DNA from: G963663315 sp965204925 | GTDB lineage: Bacteria > Pseudomonadota > Gammaproteobacteria > Arenicellales > Poriferihabitantaceae | Direction of reading: 5' to 3' | Length of the DNA: 64,000 nucleotides | Assembly (NCBI GenBank): GCA_965204925.1 | Contig: OZ242021.1 | Span: 1,426,001-1,490,000 of the forward strand | Shown here: positions 9,347 through 18,482 of the stretch, in pieces | Position numbering within the stretch: the stretch's first letter is position 1 | How the letters are laid out: each line of letters begins with the position of its first letter | Notes under the pieces: model-generated | The model's database searches: none | Told to the model about the DNA's origin: nothing | The model's input: only the letters and a program-made list of their open reading frames with translations | Program-made: the position numbers and the translations under genes

Positions 9347-10490
9347 AGTGGTTGCCATCAAAAACGGGCTGGCGGCCGGAGACCATGACTACTGGCTGGT
9401 ATTGATTGTCGTCGCTCTCGTATCGATCGGTACGATCATGGTGTTCTCGGCCACCATTGCCGGGGGAGACCCGGATCAGGGCAGCAATTTCACCCATCTG
9501 ACCCGGCACCTGGCACACGTTGGGGTGGGCGCCGTTGTCTTTTGGGGTATGGCGTCCATCCGAACGGACTGGCTGGAGAGGATGAACAGCGTATATCTGC
9601 CGCTGGCAATGCTGCTGTTGCTGGCATTGGTATTCACCGGTCTGGGTGTGGAGGTCAATGGCAGCTCTCGCTGGATCGATGTCGGCGGGATACGCCTGCA
9701 ACCCTCGGAGTTCGTAAAGATTGCGCTGGTCGTCTATCTCGCCAGTTATCTGTCCAGAAAAAAGGACGATCTGCACGTGTTCAGGATCGGCATGATCAAT
9801 CCGGGGTTGGTGGCAGGCGCCCTCGTTTTGCTGCTGCTGTTCCAGCCCGACTTTGGCGCTGCGGTCGTGATCCTGGCTACCGCTGCCATCATGCTGCTGC
9901 TGGCGGGGGTGCGCATTTCACACTTTGTGGTCAGCATCACTGCCGTCGCAGGACTGATGACGCTGATCGTGTGGATGGAGCCTTATCGGGTGGTCCGTTT
10001 GCTCAGCTACAGGGACCCCTGGGCAGACCCGTTCGGGTCGGGCTTCCAACTGGTGCAGTCATTGATCGCGATCGGTCGGGGGGGGTGGTTCGGAACCGGT
10101 CTGGGCGGCAGTATACAGAAACTGTCCTATTTGCCGCATGCCGGTAATGACTTTTTGATCGCGATCATCGGCGAAGAGCTCGGGGCAATCGGTATTTTCT
10201 GTGTGCTGTCGTTATTTGCAATGCTTTTGTTCCTTGCTCTCGTTATCGGACAACGGGCGCTGGCGCAGGGATATTACTTTTGCGGGTTTTTGGCCCAGGG
10301 AACCGGGTTCATTCTTGCGCTGCAGGCCGCGCTGCACACGGGCGTCAATACCGGGTTGCTGCCTACCAAAGGACTGGTCCTGCCGCTCATGAGTTATGGA
10401 GGAAGCAGCCTGCTCGCCAACATGGCGGCAGTCGGTTTGTTGTGCGCCGTCAGCCGGCGCACCCGTCTGCAACTCGGGGGCGGACGATGA
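9330..10490 (+). CDS. ftsW: Septal peptidoglycan glycosyltransferase FtsW
   Basis: 386 aa SEDS-family membrane protein with about ten predicted helices. FtsW polymerises lipid II into septal glycan in complex with FtsI. Conserved segments seen are VNGSSRWIDVGGIRLQPSEF, the FQPDFGAA loop and the C-terminal LPLMSYGGSS motif. A good GGAGGT ribosome site (9320-9325) points to ATG 9330 rather than the GTG at 9324. It overlaps murD by 17 bases and murG by 4. Confidence 0.95.
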   Translation: MNRQARVVAIKNGLAAGDHDYWLVLIVVALVSIGTIMVFSATIAGGDPDQGSNFTHLTRHLAHVGVGAVVFWGMASIRTDWLERMNSVYLPLAMLLLLALVFTGLGVEVNGSSRWIDVGGIRLQPSEFVKIALVVYLASYLSRKKDDLHVFRIGMINPGLVAGALVLLLLFQPDFGAAVVILATAAIMLLLAGVRISHFVVSITAVAGLMTLIVWMEPYRVVRLLSYRDPWADPFGSGFQLVQSLIAIGRGGWFGTGLGGSIQKLSYLPHAGNDFLIAIIGEELGAIGIFCVLSLFAMLLFLALVIGQRALAQGYYFCGFLAQGTGFILALQAALHTGVNTGLLPTKGLVLPLMSYGGSSLLANMAAVGLLCAVSRRTRLQLGGGR

Positions 10491-11557
10491 CCCGAATCAT
10501 GATTATGGCAGGGGGAACGGGCGGGCACGTAATGCCTGCGCTGGAAGTTGCAAAAGCGTTGATCGACAAGGGTGTTGCTGTCAGCTGGATCGGCACTTGT
10601 GCAGGTTTGGAAGCGCGATTGGTTCCCGCATCCGCTATCCCCTTCGATCCAATCAAGGTCAGTGGGTTCGGACACGGCGGGCCATTACACAAGGCTGGGA
10701 CGCTTTTGTTGTTGATCAGGGCTATGGCACAGACATTCAGGCTAATCAGGAAATACAAGCCCGAAGCCGTATTGGGTATGGGGGGGTTCGTAGCGGGTCC
10801 GGGCGGGTTGATTGCCGCGGCGCTGGGGTTGCCGCTGCTGCTTCACGAACAGAACGTCGTGGCCGGCCTGACCAATCGTTGGCTGGCGCGCTTCAGCGGG
10901 AACGTACTGAGCGGGTTCCCGCAGGCGCGGGGTATCCGCCATTTCACCTGGGTCGGCAATCCGGTGAGGGAGGATATTACCGAAATTCCGGAGCCTGCGC
11001 AAAGACTGGCCAACAGAAGCGGAGTGTTGAGAATACTGGTGACCGGCGGCAGCCAGGGAGCCTCCGTATTTAATCGAACATTGCCGGCATTGCTGAAGTC
11101 GGCCGCTATTCGGGCGCCCGATATCTGGCATCAATGTGGTCAGCATCAAGCCGGGGAGTCGGGTGAAGCCTGGCGGCAGGCGGGAATCCGTTGCCGGGTG
11201 GATGCGTTTATCGAAGATATGGCGAAGGCTTACGAATGGTGCGATATCATAATCTGTCGTTCGGGAGCGATGACCGTCTCCGAGGTCTGTTGTGCCGGTA
11301 TAGCGGCGATTTTCGTGCCTTATCCCCATGCAGTCAGTGATCACCAGGCCATGAACGCCGATTACCTGGTCAGGGCCAATGCCGCATTCATGGTCCGTGA
11401 GGAGGCGTTCATTGCCGGCAGCTGGCTGGACATTCTGTCCGAACTGGAGCGCGACCGTGGCAAGCTGGCGGCTGTGGCAAGTTCCGCAAGGAGATTGTCG
11501 AAACCGGCAGCGACACAGGATGTCGTCAACCGATGTCTGGAGGCGATACATGCGTGA
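10487..11557 (+). CDS. murG: Lipid II synthase MurG (GlcNAc transferase)
   Basis: 356 aa GT28 glycosyltransferase on the inner face of the membrane; it adds GlcNAc to lipid I. Diagnostic motifs are the N-terminal glycine loop MAGGTGGHVMPAL, the second loop VTGGSQGASVFN near residue 185, and the C-terminal CRSGAMTVSEVCCAGIAAIF donor site. ATG 10487 overlaps the ftsW stop (ATGA) behind a G-rich ribosome site. The reading frame is open further upstream, but that part is ftsW in another frame. Confidence 0.95.
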   Translation: MTRIMIMAGGTGGHVMPALEVAKALIDKGVAVSWIGTCAGLEARLVPASAIPFDPIKVSGFGHGGPLHKAGTLLLLIRAMAQTFRLIRKYKPEAVLGMGGFVAGPGGLIAAALGLPLLLHEQNVVAGLTNRWLARFSGNVLSGFPQARGIRHFTWVGNPVREDITEIPEPAQRLANRSGVLRILVTGGSQGASVFNRTLPALLKSAAIRAPDIWHQCGQHQAGESGEAWRQAGIRCRVDAFIEDMAKAYEWCDIIICRSGAMTVSEVCCAGIAAIFVPYPHAVSDHQAMNADYLVRANAAFMVREEAFIAGSWLDILSELERDRGKLAAVASSARRLSKPAATQDVVNRCLEAIHA

Positions 11558-12956
11558 ATTTGTCAAGCATGTTCATTTCGCCGGAATTGGCGGGATTGGC
11601 ATGAGCGGGATTGCCGAAGTCCTGCTGGACCTGGGGTTCCGTATTTCGGGATCGGATATTGTCAGAACGAAGATTACCGACCGGCTTGAAAAAGCGGGGG
11701 CAACCCTGTTCATCGGTCATGACCCGTCCAATATAAAGGGCGCCGACGCGGTTGTGTATTCAAGCGCCCTCAAGAGGACGAACAGTGAGATTCAGGCGGC
11801 GTTGCGTCAATCCGTGCCGCTCGTGCCGCGCGCCGAAATGTTGGGAGAACTGATGCGTTTCAGGAAGGGAATTGCGGTTGCCGGCACGCACGGAAAGACT
11901 ACCACAACGAGTCTGATCGGAGCTGTTCTGGCCGGGGGCGGGGTCGACCCGACCCTGATCGTTGGCGGTGTCGTTAATAGTATGCACAGTAACGCCAGGC
12001 TGGGCCAGGGAGAGTACATGGTGGCCGAAGCAGACGAAAGCGATGCCACGTTCCTGCATTTGCAACCCCAGATGGCGGTCGTGACCAATATCGACCGCGA
12101 CCACATGGAGACTTATAAAGGCGATTTCAGCCAACTGAAACAGGCCTTTCTCGATTTCCTCCACAATCTGCCGTTTTATGGTCTGGCGATATTGTGTTTT
12201 GACGATTCGGGGGTGCGCAAAATCGCAGAGCGGCTGAGAAAGCCTTTTGAAAGTTATGGGTTTACAGATGGTGTAGATTATCAGGCCGTCGACATTTCCC
12301 GCGAAGGTCGAAACAGTTCGTTCAGCGTATTGCGTTACGGTGAGTCGATCGGGGAGTTCCGGGTGGCGATGCCGGGGGTTCACAACGTTCAGAATGCGCT
12401 TGCCGCGATAGTGGTCGCGTACAGGCTCGGGTTGCCAACGCAATCAATCCGTGCCGCCCTGTCCGGGTTTCAGGGAATCGGGCGCCGCTTCCAGCAGTTG
12501 GGCGCAGTCAGGTTCGGGTCACATTTTGTCGAGATGGTGGATGACTACGCCCATCACCCGACGGAAATAACGGCGACTCTGAAAGCGTGTTGCGACCTCT
12601 ATCCCGGAAGAAAAGTCCTGGTCGTTTTTCAGCCTCACCGGTTTACCCGTACGCGGGATTTGCTTGATGATTTCGTACAGTCGCTGGCGCATATGGAAAA
12701 TCTGGTTATCACGGAAGTTTATCCTGCCGGCGAGCAACCGCTTGCCGGGGGGGACGGGCGCTCCCTGTGCCGGGCCATAAGGCAGCTGGGCGGAGAGCCG
12801 GTTTTTACGGAATCGCTGGAAACGCTGAACGATATCTTGCCCGGCCTTGCGCAAACCAGTGACGTCCTCCTGACATTGGGAGCCGGAGATATTGGCCGCT
12901 TTGCCCGCAATCTGGCATTACAGCTGCAATCGAACGAAAAAAGGAACCGGCAATGA
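11550..12956 (+). CDS. murC: UDP-MurNAc--L-alanine ligase MurC
   Basis: 468 aa, first Mur ligase of the pathway, adding L-alanine to UDP-MurNAc. The N-terminal FAGIGGIGMSGIAEVL loop and the ATP loop GTHGKTT (112-118) are characteristic, as are EADESDATF and the DDYAHHPTE motif. ATG 11550 has a TGGAGG ribosome site and overlaps the last 8 bases of murG. It overlaps murB by 4 bases. Confidence 0.96.
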   Translation: MREFVKHVHFAGIGGIGMSGIAEVLLDLGFRISGSDIVRTKITDRLEKAGATLFIGHDPSNIKGADAVVYSSALKRTNSEIQAALRQSVPLVPRAEMLGELMRFRKGIAVAGTHGKTTTTSLIGAVLAGGGVDPTLIVGGVVNSMHSNARLGQGEYMVAEADESDATFLHLQPQMAVVTNIDRDHMETYKGDFSQLKQAFLDFLHNLPFYGLAILCFDDSGVRKIAERLRKPFESYGFTDGVDYQAVDISREGRNSSFSVLRYGESIGEFRVAMPGVHNVQNALAAIVVAYRLGLPTQSIRAALSGFQGIGRRFQQLGAVRFGSHFVEMVDDYAHHPTEITATLKACCDLYPGRKVLVVFQPHRFTRTRDLLDDFVQSLAHMENLVITEVYPAGEQPLAGGDGRSLCRAIRQLGGEPVFTESLETLNDILPGLAQTSDVLLTLGAGDIGRFARNLALQLQSNEKRNRQ

Positions 12957-13894
12957 TCGCTGAGACGCCTCCATCGGTACCCGCTTGTTTGCAGGACGCA
13001 AGGGGGCAGTTGCGGATCAATGAACCCATGTCGAAACATACCAGTTGGCGGACAGGGGGAATGGCTGATTTTTTCTATTATCCGTCAGACAAGCAGGATC
13101 TGGTCAGCCTGATCAAACGCTTGCCCGGGGAAATGCAGGTCCACTGGATCGGGCTTGGCAGCAACCTGTTGGTGCGTGACGGAGGAGTTGAGGGCATTGT
13201 CATCTGTACGTCGAAAGGGTTGAACAAAATCACGATCATGCCGGCGGGCCGGATGTATGTTGAATCGGGAGTGTCCTGTTCCAGGGTAGCGAGAACGGCA
13301 GTGCGAAACAAACTGGGCGGGGTTGAATTCCTGGCCGGGGTTCCGGGTTCATTTGGCGGCGCGCTGGCCATGAATGCGGGGGCGTTCGGAGGGGAAACCT
13401 GGCAGTGGGTCGAGAGAGTCGAATGCGTTGACCGGTGCGGCAAGCGCGTGCTCATGGAGCGCTCCGGAGTGCGCTATGGATACCGTCATGTCGAACTCCC
13501 GCAGGATTGCTGGTTGCTCGGCGCCACACTGAAGCTGCAACCGGTGGCAAGCGCAGTGGACGGCAAGGCAGCCATGCGCGACTTGTTGCGAGTCCGTTCG
13601 CGCTCGCAACCGGTGCAAAGCGCCAACGCGGGATCGGTTTTCAGAAATCCCGATGGAAGTTTCGCGGCAGAGCTGATCGAGCAGGCCGGACTGAAAGGGC
13701 ATGTGGTCGGCGGAGCCCGCGTCTCCGGGCTGCATGCGAACTTTATCATCAATGACGGTGGCGCCAGTTCCGCAGATATTGAGCGTCTCATCGATCATAT
13801 ACGCGACCGGGTAAGGGAAAGTTGTGGCGTCGATTTACAACTTGAGGTGCATATCATGGGTCGGGAAAAATGTGATGTTCGAGCGGGCTGTTGA
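12953..13894 (+). CDS. murB: UDP-N-acetylenolpyruvoylglucosamine reductase MurB
   Basis: 313 aa FAD enzyme that reduces the MurA product to UDP-MurNAc with NADPH. It has the GLGSNLLVRDGGVEG FAD loop, PGSFGGALAMNAGAFGGE, and GSVFRNPDG with the catalytic serine; the short form lacking the extra C-terminal region of E. coli MurB is consistent with a type II enzyme. ATG 12953 overlaps murC (ATGA). In this cluster murB occupies the place where E. coli has ddlB, so the murC-murB-ftsQ order is a useful lineage marker. Confidence 0.95.
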   Translation: MIAETPPSVPACLQDARGQLRINEPMSKHTSWRTGGMADFFYYPSDKQDLVSLIKRLPGEMQVHWIGLGSNLLVRDGGVEGIVICTSKGLNKITIMPAGRMYVESGVSCSRVARTAVRNKLGGVEFLAGVPGSFGGALAMNAGAFGGETWQWVERVECVDRCGKRVLMERSGVRYGYRHVELPQDCWLLGATLKLQPVASAVDGKAAMRDLLRVRSRSQPVQSANAGSVFRNPDGSFAAELIEQAGLKGHVVGGARVSGLHANFIINDGGASSADIERLIDHIRDRVRESCGVDLQLEVHIMGREKCDVRAGC

Positions 13895-14744
13895 CAACAA
13901 CGTTATTGCCGATGAGGCGGCCGTTGATGGCGCCAATCAGGGTTCCTCGCGCGTTTCAGCGTGGGAAATGGCGACGGGTCGTCTGTTGTTGACCCTGTTG
14001 GTGATCCTGTTCGTTGCAGACTGGTTGTTTCAGCCCGGCAAATTTCAAATCGAGGAGATCCGGGTATACGGCGAATCCGCGGATTCGGGTAATGAACAGA
14101 TCGAGAAAGTGGTGCGAGACGCCCTTGACGGCAATTTCTTTTCGACGAGTCTCAAGCGGCTGGAACATGAGGTCGAGCAACTGCCCCGGGTATTTTCCGC
14201 TTCGCTTCGTCGTCAATGGCCGTCAACGATTGTAGTCAATGTAGTTGAAGCGGAGTTTGCCGCTCGCTGGGGCAGCGACAAATGGTTGAGTACCGCTGGC
14301 GACCTCGTGGTGCGGAAGGTCAATGAAAGATGGGATCACAGCGCTCTGGCGCGCCTCGACGGCCCCGAGGACCAGGCTGAAGCCGTGTGGAATGTATTCC
14401 GGCAATGGTCGGGGAAGTTTGCGGCGGCCGGATTGTCGCTGGATGCCCTGAACCTGAGTCCAACCGGTTTGCTTGATTTCACGATCAGCGCCGCGGATTC
14501 CGGGCTGCAACGCGAACAGCGTCCCGCGCATGGGCATACGGCCGACACGGAGGTAACGCTGATTGTCGAGTTGCAAAACTCCCGGATACGGGTGCGGAGG
14601 TTTCTGGACGCCCTCAACGAGGGATTACTGGCGCGCTTCCCGGAAATGGCATCGGTCGACTTGCGCTATCCGCATGGTTTTGCGATCGGTTGGCGCGGGC
14701 GCGGCACGGCGGCAGCGGCCGATTCGGAGCCGGGGGAGGCATAG
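13875..14744 (+). CDS. ftsQ: Cell division protein FtsQ
   Basis: 289 aa from ATG 13875. A GTG lies one codon upstream, and neither start has a strong ribosome site. The cytoplasmic N-terminus is followed by a single membrane helix (around residues 35-52), then a POTRA domain starting at FQIEEIRVYGESADSGNEQI, and the FtsQ beta domain with the PRVFSASLRRQWPSTIVVNVVE segment. FtsQ forms the FtsQLB complex that recruits and controls FtsWI. The start lies 20 bases inside murB and ftsA follows after 2 bases. Confidence 0.9.
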   Translation: MFERAVDNNVIADEAAVDGANQGSSRVSAWEMATGRLLLTLLVILFVADWLFQPGKFQIEEIRVYGESADSGNEQIEKVVRDALDGNFFSTSLKRLEHEVEQLPRVFSASLRRQWPSTIVVNVVEAEFAARWGSDKWLSTAGDLVVRKVNERWDHSALARLDGPEDQAEAVWNVFRQWSGKFAAAGLSLDALNLSPTGLLDFTISAADSGLQREQRPAHGHTADTEVTLIVELQNSRIRVRRFLDALNEGLLARFPEMASVDLRYPHGFAIGWRGRGTAAAADSEPGEA

Positions 14745-14746
14745 CC

Positions 14747-15976
14747 ATGACAAAAAAAACAGGCGGTCTGGTGGTTGGGCTTGATATTGGAACGTCGAAG
14801 GTACTGATAGTCGTGGCCGAGGTTGATGAAAAAGGCGAAATGAATGTGATCGGTATTGGTCATCAGCCTGCATGCGGATTGCGCAAAGGCGTCGTTGCCG
14901 ATATCGAGTCTACCGTCCATTCAATCAAGGGAGCGGTTGAGGATGCACAGGCCATGGCGAACTGTCAGATTTATTCCGTCTGTGCCGGAGTTGCCGGCAC
15001 CCATATCAGCAGTATCCATTCTCATGGTGTAGTGGCCATACAGGATAACGAAGTTACGCAAGGAGACATAGAAAGGGTCATAGACGCCGCCAAGGCCATG
15101 GCCATTCCCAACGGTCAACAAATTCTTCATGTTCTGCCCCGGGAATTTGTCATTGACGGCCAGGACGGTATTCGCAAGCCGGCAGGAATGTGCGGGGTGC
15201 GCATGGAAGTCAGGGTACACATCATTACTGGCGCAATCAGCGCCGTGCAGAACATCGCAAAATGTGTGCGGCGGTGCGGGCTGGAAGTGGATGACATTAT
15301 TCCCGAGCCGGTGGCTTCCGCTGAAACGGTCCTGACCGGAGACGAGAGGGAATTGGGGGTGTGCATGGTTGATATTGGCGGTGGAACGACGGACATCGCG
15401 ATTTTTCACGAAGGCACGATCAGTCATGCCGTGGTGGTCCCGGTTGCCGGCAACCAGGTGACAAACGATATTGCAGTCGCATTCCACACCTCGACCCAGG
15501 CCGCCAATGAAATCAAGATGAAATACGGCTGTACTCTCGCGCAGCTGGTAGAGGGAGATCAGATGATCGAAATTCCGGGTATGGGCGGACGGCCGTCGAG
15601 AACCTTGTCGAGAAGAAGCCTGGCCGATGTTATTGAGCCGCGCATGGAAGAACTGCTGCTTCTGGTACAGGAGGAGATCCGCAAAAGCGGGTACGAAAGT
15701 GTAATCGGTTCGGGAGTCGTCATAACCGGAGGGACGTCGAGGCTGGAAGGTATCGTTGAGCTGGCCGAGGAAATCTTCCATTTACCGGTCCGTCAGGGAC
15801 TTTCAGACTATGCAGGCAAACATCATGAAATGATTCGGAACCCGATTTATTCCACAGCAATGGGGCTGGTTCAGTTCGCTTGTCTGAACCGCCCGGGAAT
15901 TGCACAAAAAGCCCCGCAGACCAACGTTGCATCGCTGTTCACAAGGCTGAAGAAATGGGCAAGAGAGAGTTTGTGA
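14747..15976 (+). CDS. ftsA: Cell division protein FtsA
   Basis: 409 aa actin-like ATPase that tethers FtsZ to the membrane through a C-terminal amphipathic helix. Visible motifs are VVGLDIGTSKVL (phosphate 1), DIGGGTTDIAIF (phosphate 2) and VVITGGTSRLEGI (adenosine site). The C-terminal end TRLKKWARESL is basic and amphipathic, as expected for the membrane targeting sequence. ATG 14747 is preceded by GGGGGAGG. The gene is followed at 69 bases by ftsZ. Confidence 0.96.
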   Translation: MTKKTGGLVVGLDIGTSKVLIVVAEVDEKGEMNVIGIGHQPACGLRKGVVADIESTVHSIKGAVEDAQAMANCQIYSVCAGVAGTHISSIHSHGVVAIQDNEVTQGDIERVIDAAKAMAIPNGQQILHVLPREFVIDGQDGIRKPAGMCGVRMEVRVHIITGAISAVQNIAKCVRRCGLEVDDIIPEPVASAETVLTGDERELGVCMVDIGGGTTDIAIFHEGTISHAVVVPVAGNQVTNDIAVAFHTSTQAANEIKMKYGCTLAQLVEGDQMIEIPGMGGRPSRTLSRRSLADVIEPRMEELLLLVQEEIRKSGYESVIGSGVVITGGTSRLEGIVELAEEIFHLPVRQGLSDYAGKHHEMIRNPIYSTAMGLVQFACLNRPGIAQKAPQTNVASLFTRLKKWARESL

Positions 15977-16045
15977 CGACAAATGCCGGGGCATATACAG
16001 ACAACAATTTTTGAATTTTTACATACACTATCAGGAGTCAGGAAA

Positions 16046-17200
16046 ATGTTTGAATTGGTAGATACATTGAATCAACAGGCAACGATCAAGGTCATCGGGG
16101 TCGGCGGCGGCGGCGGCAATGCGGTCGAGCATATGATTGAGTCGCGGCTTGCAGAGGTCGAGTTCATCAGCGCTAATACGGATGAGCAGGTATTGGCGAA
16201 GTCGAACGCCAATACGGTCCTTCGGCTTGGAGAGAGTCTGACCAAGGGGCTTGGCGCCGGCGCCAACCCGGAGGTGGGGCGTCAGGCAGCGCTGGAGGAC
16301 CGCGAGCGTATCGGCGAGGTCATCGACGGGGCGGACATGATCTTTATTACCGCGGGTATGGGCGGAGGTACAGGAACGGGCGCTGCGCCCGTCATTGCCG
16401 AGGTCGCCCGCGAAAAAGAAGCGCTGACCGTAGCTGTGGTGACACGCCCCTTCCCTTTTGAGGGACAGAAACGCAAGGTGATTGCCAACCGGGGCATTGA
16501 AGAGCTCCAGGATTTCGTGGATTCGCTGATTATCATTCCCAACGAGAAAATCCTGGCAGTCATGGGACAGAATACCCCGCTGAGCGCTGCCTTCAAAAAT
16601 GCCAATGAGGTCCTGTTCAATGCAGTCCAGGGAATATCCGACCTCATTACCCGTCCGGGTATGATCAACGTCGATTTTGCGGATGTCAGGACAGTCATGG
16701 CGGAAATGGGCATGGCGATGATGGGGTCATCCACAATGTCCGGTGAAAACCGCGCGGCGGAAGCGGCCAGAAGAGCTATTTCCAGTCCATTTCTCGAAGA
16801 GGTCGACCTGAAAGGCGCGAAGGGATTGCTGGTCAATATTACTGCCGAGCCGGACATAACCATTGGTGAGTATGAAACGGTGGGCAACATCATTCATGAG
16901 TATGCGGCATTGGACGCCAATGTGGTTATTGGCGTGGGATTCGATCATGAGATGCAGGGTAATTTGAGAGTCACGATGGTGGCGACCGGGCTTGGTGGCG
17001 GCCGAACTTCGGAGAACCCCGGCGCGGGAGCACGTCTGGTTCCACTTGTTCCGCCGGTTCGGGCCCCCAGGGCCGCCAGCAATTCAAAACCTCATGATAT
17101 GCTGACGAGAGGATCGGGCAATCCCGGGACGGCGGGGCAAACCCAGTTGGATATGGACGACTACGATATCCCCGCATTTCTCCGGAAACAGGCGGATTAG
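16046..17200 (+). CDS. ftsZ: Cell division GTPase FtsZ
   Basis: 384 aa tubulin homologue forming the division ring. The N-terminal KVIGVGGGGGNAVEHM, the tubulin signature GMGGGTGTGAAPV and the T7 loop NVDFADVRTVM are present. The C-terminal peptide DDYDIPAFLRKQAD is the canonical site bound by FtsA and ZipA. ATG 16046 follows an AGGAG site at 16033. FtsA ends 69 bases upstream, leaving room for a dedicated ftsZ promoter, but none is obvious. Confidence 0.97.
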   Translation: MFELVDTLNQQATIKVIGVGGGGGNAVEHMIESRLAEVEFISANTDEQVLAKSNANTVLRLGESLTKGLGAGANPEVGRQAALEDRERIGEVIDGADMIFITAGMGGGTGTGAAPVIAEVAREKEALTVAVVTRPFPFEGQKRKVIANRGIEELQDFVDSLIIIPNEKILAVMGQNTPLSAAFKNANEVLFNAVQGISDLITRPGMINVDFADVRTVMAEMGMAMMGSSTMSGENRAAEAARRAISSPFLEEVDLKGAKGLLVNITAEPDITIGEYETVGNIIHEYAALDANVVIGVGFDHEMQGNLRVTMVATGLGGGRTSENPGAGARLVPLVPPVRAPRAASNSKPHDMLTRGSGNPGTAGQTQLDMDDYDIPAFLRKQAD

Positions 17201-17351
17201 CCGAAACTGTACAATATTTTAATGTGTATTCAGGAATAAATCAGGTAAATTTAGTCGCGTGCGTGCAAGAAAAACCGGTTCAATTTGGCAGGATTTTGGA
17301 GTATTATCCACCTTTTTGTTCCGATGACAATTCGACTGGAACCGTGATTAA
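17201..17351 (+). promoter_or_regulatory. ftsZ-lpxC spacer with a weak promoter candidate
   Basis: 151 bases between ftsZ and lpxC, AT-richer than its surroundings, the usual place for an lpxC promoter. The best pair seen is TTCAAT then 17 bases then TATTAT (-10 at about 17301). The -35 match is poor. No rho-independent terminator is visible after ftsZ, so read-through from the dcw operon is possible. Confidence 0.3.
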
Positions 17352-18263
17352 ATGATCAGACAACGCACCCTGAAAAATGTTATCCACGCTACCGGCATAG
17401 GCTTGCATACTGGCGAGAAAGTCTACCTCACCCTTGAGCCGGCTCCTGTTGATACGGGGATCGTATTCAAGCGTGTTGACCTTGATCCTGTCGTCAGTAT
17501 CGTGGCCCGCCCGGAAAATGTCAGCGATACCCGTCTGTCCACATCGCTGGAAAAACAGGGTGTCAAGATTTCCACGGTAGAGCATTTGATGTCCGCGTTT
17601 TCGGGGTTGGGAATTGATAACGTATATGTCGAGTTGAGCGCGCCCGAGGTTCCAATCATGGACGGTAGCGCCGGGCCTTTTGTTTTCCTGTTGCAGTCTG
17701 CCGGCATCCTCGAACAGAACAAGCCGAAGAGATTCATTCTCATCCGCAAACCGGTGCGTGTCAACGAGGGCGACAAATGGGCCCGCCTGGAACCATTCAA
17801 CGGATTCAAGGTCTCATTCGCCATTGATTTCAACCACCCGATCCTGAAGAACTCTGTGCAAATGGCGACGGTCGATTTGTCGACAACGTCGTTTGTAAAG
17901 GAGGTTAGCCGGGCCAGGACTTTCGGGTTCATTGACGAACTGGAGTCGTTGAGGGCGGCAGGACTGGTACAGGGCGGAAGTTATGATAACGCCATCGTAA
18001 TGGACGGGTTTCATATCCTCAATGATGACGGATTGCGTTACGAAGACGAGTTCGTCAAGCACAAGATTCTTGATGGCATTGGCGACCTGTATCTTCTTGG
18101 AGCGCCATTGATCGGCGCGTTCAGCGCCTGGAAATCAGGGCATAACCTGAACAACAAGTTGCTACGCAAACTGGTGGCAACGAAAAGCGCATGGGAGATT
18201 GTGACTTTTACCGATGAAGCCGACGCTCCGGTTCCTTATCATCAACCGGCAGTCGCTATTTGA
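17352..18263 (+). CDS. lpxC: UDP-3-O-acyl-N-acetylglucosamine deacetylase LpxC
   Basis: 303 aa zinc amidase, the committed step of lipid A synthesis. Catalytic and metal residues are all present: Glu77-His78 in STVEHLMSAF, His237 and Asp241 in the KHKILDGIGD segment, and His264 in SGHNLNNKLL. The last 51 or so codons lie in the first copy of an exact 187-bp tandem duplication. The full-length gene ends normally in copy 1, so it should be functional. It confirms a Gram-negative outer membrane with lipid A. Confidence 0.96.
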   Translation: MIRQRTLKNVIHATGIGLHTGEKVYLTLEPAPVDTGIVFKRVDLDPVVSIVARPENVSDTRLSTSLEKQGVKISTVEHLMSAFSGLGIDNVYVELSAPEVPIMDGSAGPFVFLLQSAGILEQNKPKRFILIRKPVRVNEGDKWARLEPFNGFKVSFAIDFNHPILKNSVQMATVDLSTTSFVKEVSRARTFGFIDELESLRAAGLVQGGSYDNAIVMDGFHILNDDGLRYEDEFVKHKILDGIGDLYLLGAPLIGAFSAWKSGHNLNNKLLRKLVATKSAWEIVTFTDEADAPVPYHQPAVAI

Positions 18264-18482
18264 CCGGAGCCTTGTGCGTATGCCGCATTATCGCCTGATC
18301 GGCGCGTTCAGCGCCTGGAAATCAGGGCATAACCTGAACAACAAGTTGCTACGCAAACTGGTGGCAACGAAAAGCGCATGGGAGATTGTGACTTTTACCG
18401 ATGAAGCCGACGCTCCGGTTCCTTATCATCAACCGGCAGTCGCTATTTGACCGGAGCCTTGTGCGTATGCCGCATTATCGCC
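18109..18482 (+). repeat. Exact 187-bp tandem duplication at the lpxC 3' end
   Basis: Bases 18109-18295 are repeated without any difference I can find at 18296-18482. The unit contains the last part of lpxC (including the His264 motif), its stop codon, the short spacer and the last bases of the convergent dciA gene. Copy 1 completes lpxC and copy 2 abuts intact dciA, so no gene is lost. Perfect identity means the event is very recent or an assembly artefact. The unit is not a multiple of 3, so the copies lie in different frames relative to each other. Confidence 0.97.
18295..18450 (+). pseudogene. Duplicated C-terminal fragment of LpxC
   Basis: The second copy of the tandem duplication encodes again about 51 C-terminal residues of LpxC, from LIGAFSAWKSGHN to the stop, in a frame open from 18214. 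It lacks the N-terminal domain and most zinc ligands, and no ribosome site is evident. It is a passive duplication product, not a gene. Confidence 0.85.
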
